NCBI GenBank assembly: GCA_023525715.1
Contig: CM042015.1
Location: 89,638,250-89,702,249, forward strand
Length of the DNA stretch: 64,000 bases
Origin: Cichorium intybus
Lineage: Eukaryota; Streptophyta; Magnoliopsida; Asterales; Asteraceae
Direction of reading: 5' to 3'
Shown here: one piece after another, positions 59,774 to 64,000 of the stretch
Numbering within the stretch: the first letter of the stretch is position 1
Layout: each line of letters begins with the position of its first letter
Position numbers and translations under genes: made by a program
Notes under the pieces: model-generated
The model's database searches: none
The model's input: the letters and a program-made list of their open reading frames with translations, nothing else
What the model was told of the DNA's origin: nothing

Positions 59774-61254
59774 GAGTAAATTACAGTTTTGGTCCTTGTG
59801 GTTTGCACTATTTTTCACAGTGGTCATAGTTTATAAAATCCTATCTGTCCCTCGGGCATGATTTTACTAACAAGTTTGGTCCTTACTCTGTAAGTGTTAA
59901 CTTTTTATGTTAAGTGAAGGTAAAATGACAGTTTTACCCTTCATTTAATTTTTGATTTATTTTGTTTTAAAAACTCCCTCTCTTTCTCTAGAAAAGAAAT
60001 AGCGCCGACCATCTTCTTCTTCCTCGTTACATCTCCAGAAGATATTGATGGAGATCTCCATCACTTTCCCTTTCATCAACCTTCATTCATATTTGATTCT
60101 TAGTGTTGGCTGATTACTATTTTGTTAACAAAAAATTTCTGCATTATAATTCGGTAGTTGCCAACATTCCTCCTTCATCTCTATCGTTAACCTCCGTCTT
60201 GCTGCAATCACCACCCTTTGACGCATCATACGAAGCTGCAATTCAACAAGAACGTAATACACAATCAACAAACCAGTCCACACCAAGAACCTCAAGAACA
60301 ACGCTCCATAAATCAAGCCCATAATAAACAAATTAACACCAATACTATTTGTCGGCAACTATGGAACCATCAGAACACACCATAGCTTCGGCTTCCTCAC
60401 CTTCTTCACCATCACTAGAAGCCCAGTTGTCGCCAAAAACCAAACCCCATCGACAATCACATATCCGACCTAACTATTCACATTCAACGCCCACAATAAT
60501 GAATAAATTGAACACCATCGAGTTATTGATCCCTTGAATATTGATCCTACTCACCCGTTGTGTGTGTTAATGAAAAGGATAAACGAGAATTTGACTACAA
60601 TCATATGGTTTTTGCACGCCTTCGTTTTTTCTTCTCTCAGACGCTAAACCAGTAACTTTTGAAATCAACACATATCATCTCAAACAAAACCTATATCAAA
60701 ATTTCCATATTTAGTCTGCAATCTAACGCCTAATCCATAGTCTTACAGTTTAACCGAGATCTGGTGCTTTTCTTCTTTGTAAATGGCGGTCAAAATGAGG
60801 GTTTAGAGCTCAAAATGGGCACCCTGGTCTCCGCCCTCGTTCCACCATTCTCCTTACATACGGAAAAGACGAGCCCAAATTCGAAAGACGATTTTTTTAC
60901 AAGTTTGTTTTCATCAAATGGTTGCATTGCTGCTTACTTCCTATCCCCCTCTTTGGCCACAACAAAAGAGAGATAGAGAGAGAGAGTGTGTGTGTGTGTG
61001 TGTGTATGTGTGTGAAGAGGGGGTGAGGGTGGAGAGAAAGAGATATTTATTTTTTAATACAAAATAAATTAAAAAATAAATGAAATATAAATAATCATTT
61101 TACCTTTACTTAACAGAAGAAGTTAATATTAACATAGGTAAAGACCAAACTTGTTAGTAATAGTATAGCATATGGACAGATACATGGGATTTCAAAAACT
61201 AAAATCAATATGAAAAATAGTACAAATCATAAGGACCAAAATTGTAATTTACTC
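59774..61254. mobile_element. Long-TIR MULE-like element, related to 21712-23814
   Basis: The ends GAGTAAATTACAGTTTTGGT and ACCAAAATTGTAATTTACTC are inverted, with similarity continuing over 100 bp (TTTGCACTATTTTTCA, ACAAGTTTGGTC). The outer sequence matches the MULE at 21712. The flanks (TATCTTCAAA, TATTTTAAAT) are only partly alike, so the target duplication has decayed or the ends are slightly off. The interior has C-rich coding-like stretches (60170-60540) and a GA/GT microsatellite (about 60965-61015), but no transposase. Confidence 0.7.
60965..61015 (+). repeat. GA/GT compound microsatellite
   Basis: AGAGAGATAGAGAGAGAGAG followed by about ten GT units inside the MULE-like element. Confidence 0.85.
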
Positions 61255-61313
61255 TATTTTAAATAAAACTTCTCAATAATATAATTTAATATCGGGTTAT
61301 TAATTCTTAAAAA

Positions 61314-61315
<2 letters not shown>

Positions 61316-61382
<67 letters not shown>
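61316..61382. repeat. (AT)n microsatellite
   Basis: About 33 AT units in the spacer between F-box copies 3 and 4. Confidence 0.95.
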
Positions 61383-61387
<5 letters not shown>

Positions 61388-62690
61388 GAGACGAAAGAGC
61401 TTTTGTGAGACCATGAGACAACTTTTTCTAGTGTAATATTATAATATTTTATGTTTAAAAATATTTGCAATGTAAAATGCGTTGTTACAAAATATTAGAA
61501 TATTAAACATATCATTTTTTATGAATACTAATAATAGAATATTACATTAGAGAAAATTGGTCTCACTGTCTCACAAAATTTCATCCATTTCAAATGAACT
61601 CAACCCTATACACATACACATGCATGCATGCATACATACATACATACATATTATTAAAGTTAACACACACGGACAAATTTGAGTTATCTCATATGTCATA
61701 TTATTTTCAATAGAACTTCTCATGATATAAAATGATGAAGAATATCATTTATTAGTTATTAACTCTTAACAATTAATAATTATTTATATGTGAAAAAAAC
61801 ATATTCAATCTAGTGATGGGATCCTGCAAGAATTTAGAATTAATAACTCCGGTGTTGCATGAGAAAATTTGGGCCAAGTTTTTTTTATTTTTTATTTTTT
61901 ATTTTTTATTTTTTTTTATTTGGGCCAAGTAAAAGCTACTTGAGGATGTGCACAATGCAGAGCATGTTGAACATGATTACAAGATTGCACCAGCAAGGAA
62001 ATGTCAACCAGGATTCGATTTTTTTCCAAAGTGTAGATGTAAAAGTTTAGATACGTATAGAGTATAATGATCTTTTAGAAATGCAACATCTAATCAACTT
62101 TGTAACTTACGGTTGATTGCGATATTCTTTTATATATTTGTTATTATGTTTAAATGAATCACAATATATACTCCTAGTTGAGGACATACTTCATGTTTCT
62201 TATTGGTTTTTGTCATCCCTCGTTTTAAACAGGGTTGGTCCGTTGATTTTGAAGGCCCTATGTGAATGTAAAAAATGATCCCATAAATATAGTTATTTAT
62301 ATATAAACAAAATTCATTAACACTACAATAATATCTGACACTTAATGAACCATTGCAAATTATAAGCGACGAATTAAGAACAGAAAAGTTGTGCTAATTA
62401 GCAACGGAGTAGATACGGATAACGAGGGATTAGTGACTAATTAGCGACTAAAGGGCGCTGCATCACTCACTCTATATACACATGGTACAAAAACACATAA
62501 ATGTTAACAAACATAATGACTCAGGCCTTTTTTGGAGCTATTTGTGCCGGATCTGACAATGAGATCATCAAAATGGGCAAGTCACTTGATTCTTAATCGA
62601 GTCAAGACAAAACATACCAAGTAAACCTTACAGAAACAAACAGAAAGAGATGAAAATATTACACGATAATGAAAATGCGTAAACCTAGAT
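61383..62690. other. Intergenic between F-box copies 3 and 4
   Basis: No gene. It includes a CATG/CATA repeat (61618-61650), a T-rich run (61878-61920), and the segments duplicated from 57.2-57.7 kb. At 62323-62460 CACTACAATAATATC is followed by AAGCGACGAATTA and AATTAGCGACTAA repeats, resembling the terminus of a CACTA element; no second end is found in the window. Confidence 0.45.
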
Positions 62691-63958
62691 TCAAAGCATC
62701 TCCAACCAATCACTACCAATATCAGACCAATCAGAGCTCTCATAAGTAAGCTTCAAATTTGATGGAAGAACAAAACCTTTAGCTTCCAAACGAGAGAGAG
62801 CCTGCCAACACAATAATACAAGTAAGAAGACAATAAAAGTGAGAGCTGTGCAATACTGCAATGCATGTATGCATCCAGCATCCACTACTTACAAATTTAT
62901 CAAACGACAATCACAAAAGCTAATGATCATATGATTATTTATATAAGTTGTAAAAGAAAAAGAAATTTTACCATAGAACTGAAACCCCCAATTTTAAGCT
63001 CCTTGACATGGCGAAGTTTTGGTATAAATCCTTTAAGAATCTCATCCTTAGATTCTGTACGCGTTGTCCAATGACTCCCATCATCATCGAGCCTTCCATA
63101 ATTTAATTCAGCTTCGATTAAAGAAGACACATTTACCAACTGGGCATTCCACAACAACAGATCCCCTTCGATTTTTAGTGATAAAATATTAGGAGCATTG
63201 ATTTCGATGATATCTTCAAGATAAAACTCATCTTGAGGATCAGTGTATCCAGAGACCACCAAGTTCTTTACACTCTTTGAAGTAATATCAATCCGACTAT
63301 AACCATAGCACTGATCTAACACCAACGTTTCCAATAAAGGACTCCCGGATAATATGTTTTCGATCAAATCTTCATCTGTTTTCACAATAGCCATACACAA
63401 ACTCCTAAGATTTTTCCAACTAATTCCCCCAGTTGGATTCAATATGCAGCCTTGTAATGTCATGTTACTAATACATGAGTTGATGAAAAGAAATTGATCC
63501 AACGCAAACTCAGGTTCCTCCATACACCACAACTTCAAGTTAAGCTCTTCAACGTTACAACTTACAGCATAACGAATCCAATTGTTGCATTGTGATTTGA
63601 ATCGAATATCATATTGAATATCATAACTGGTATTCACTTCGAATTTCTTGAGCTTCAATTGGCGACATTGAGTTAGGGTTTTGTCCACCAATGAAACGAA
63701 ATCGTACCTCCAGTTACGGGTTCCCCAACGTTGAGTTGGGGAATAATCTGAATATATAAAAATGAGAGTAGTTACCGAAGTCCAAAGATGTTTCCATCGT
63801 TTGGAGAGTGTACCTGTACTAATAGCGTCTTTTGTAGAGGGTAAACGAGACAGGATTTCAAGAAGCAAGCAATCTGGCAACGCACTGATTCGATCTTCTT
63901 CCCCCTTGTCCACCAATTTTATTAACTTCATCCGATTTTGTCCTTCCACCATTTCCAT
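62691..63958 (-). CDS. F-box/LRR protein, copy 4, apparently intact (two exons, 365 residues)
   Basis: Exon 1 63958-62972 (329 codons) and exon 2 62801-62691 (36 codons plus stop), phase 0, with GT donor (ATG/GTAAAA) and AG acceptor (GGCAG). I chose the ATG at 63958 (MEMVEGQNRMKL), which matches the other copies, over the in-frame ATG 13 codons upstream (63997). The F-box lies at about 22-66 (EDRISALPDCLLLEILSRL...SKRWKHLW). Leucine-rich blocks follow (NMTLQGCILNPTGGISWKNL, LLETLVLDQCYGYSRI, EINAPNILSLKIEG), then VKELKIGGFSSM at the exon end. Exon 2 gives ALSRLEAKGFVLPSNLKL and an acidic tail ending WLEML. Role inferred from family: SCF substrate receptor. The 5' flank is outside the window. 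Confidence 0.88.
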
Positions 63959-64000
63959 GGCGGCAACAGACCCCATGAAAAACCGCACAGAATTCAAATT

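Noticed and set aside
60103..60537. Short plus-strand frames suggesting a host gene
   Set aside because: Inside a long-TIR element, short, of biased Ser/Pro composition and unrecognised; could be captured sequence but not supportable as a gene.

Overview
The window is plant nuclear DNA: AT-rich, intron-containing and dominated by nested transposable elements. The repeat types (chromovirus-type Ty3/gypsy elements with LTRs over 2.5 kb, Ty1/copia, MULEs with long terminal inverted repeats, PIF/Harbinger-like MITEs, a GRF zinc-finger gene inside a MULE) and a tandem F-box/LRR family point to a eudicot. Asteraceae is my best guess, but that rests on general resemblance, not on a search. I see no bacterial features, no rRNA and no intact tRNA.

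Layout, left to right. 1-2546: ORF-less, purine-rich sequence ending in a polypurine tract. 2547-6620: a 3' Ty3/gypsy LTR that hosts a non-autonomous hAT element (3803-4546) with a perfect 8-bp target duplication. 6621-9142: probably part of a gypsy LTR in the opposite orientation. 9488-19178: exons of an ABCB28-like ABC transporter gene on the minus strand, one of them split by a young 8.8-kb Ty1/copia element (9504-18285). 21.6-36.1 kb: an old minus-strand copia integrase remnant split successively by a MULE (21712-23814, itself holding a Harbinger-like insert), a Harbinger-like element with a 33-bp minisatellite (24020-25071), and a complete Ty3/gypsy chromovirus (25111-35868) with an intact 1507-residue polyprotein and LTRs about 0.4% different. 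37257-39748: a solo LTR. 40.8-42.5 kb: a small TIR element and a dead hAT transposase.

From 36.4 kb to the right end runs a minus-strand series of five related F-box/LRR loci in different states: a 5' stub (36359-36540), a frameshifted copy (43463-44769), a copy with nonsense, frameshift and a truncated Ty1/copia insertion (51046-54698), and two apparently intact two-exon genes (57833-59067; 62691-63958). The intact genes would encode substrate receptors of SCF ubiquitin ligases. Further insertions lie between them: a Harbinger MITE (45866-46221), a 3.1-kb MULE with a dead GRF zinc-finger gene (47147-50280), a tRNA-derived SINE (about 55931-56090) and another long-TIR element (59774-61254).

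I found no undescribed defence or biosynthetic system. The most informative material is the insertion history: target duplications that date and order events, a copia element caught inside an ABC transporter exon, and a truncated copia whose deletion junction carries an 18-bp filler matching the adjacent F-box gene.
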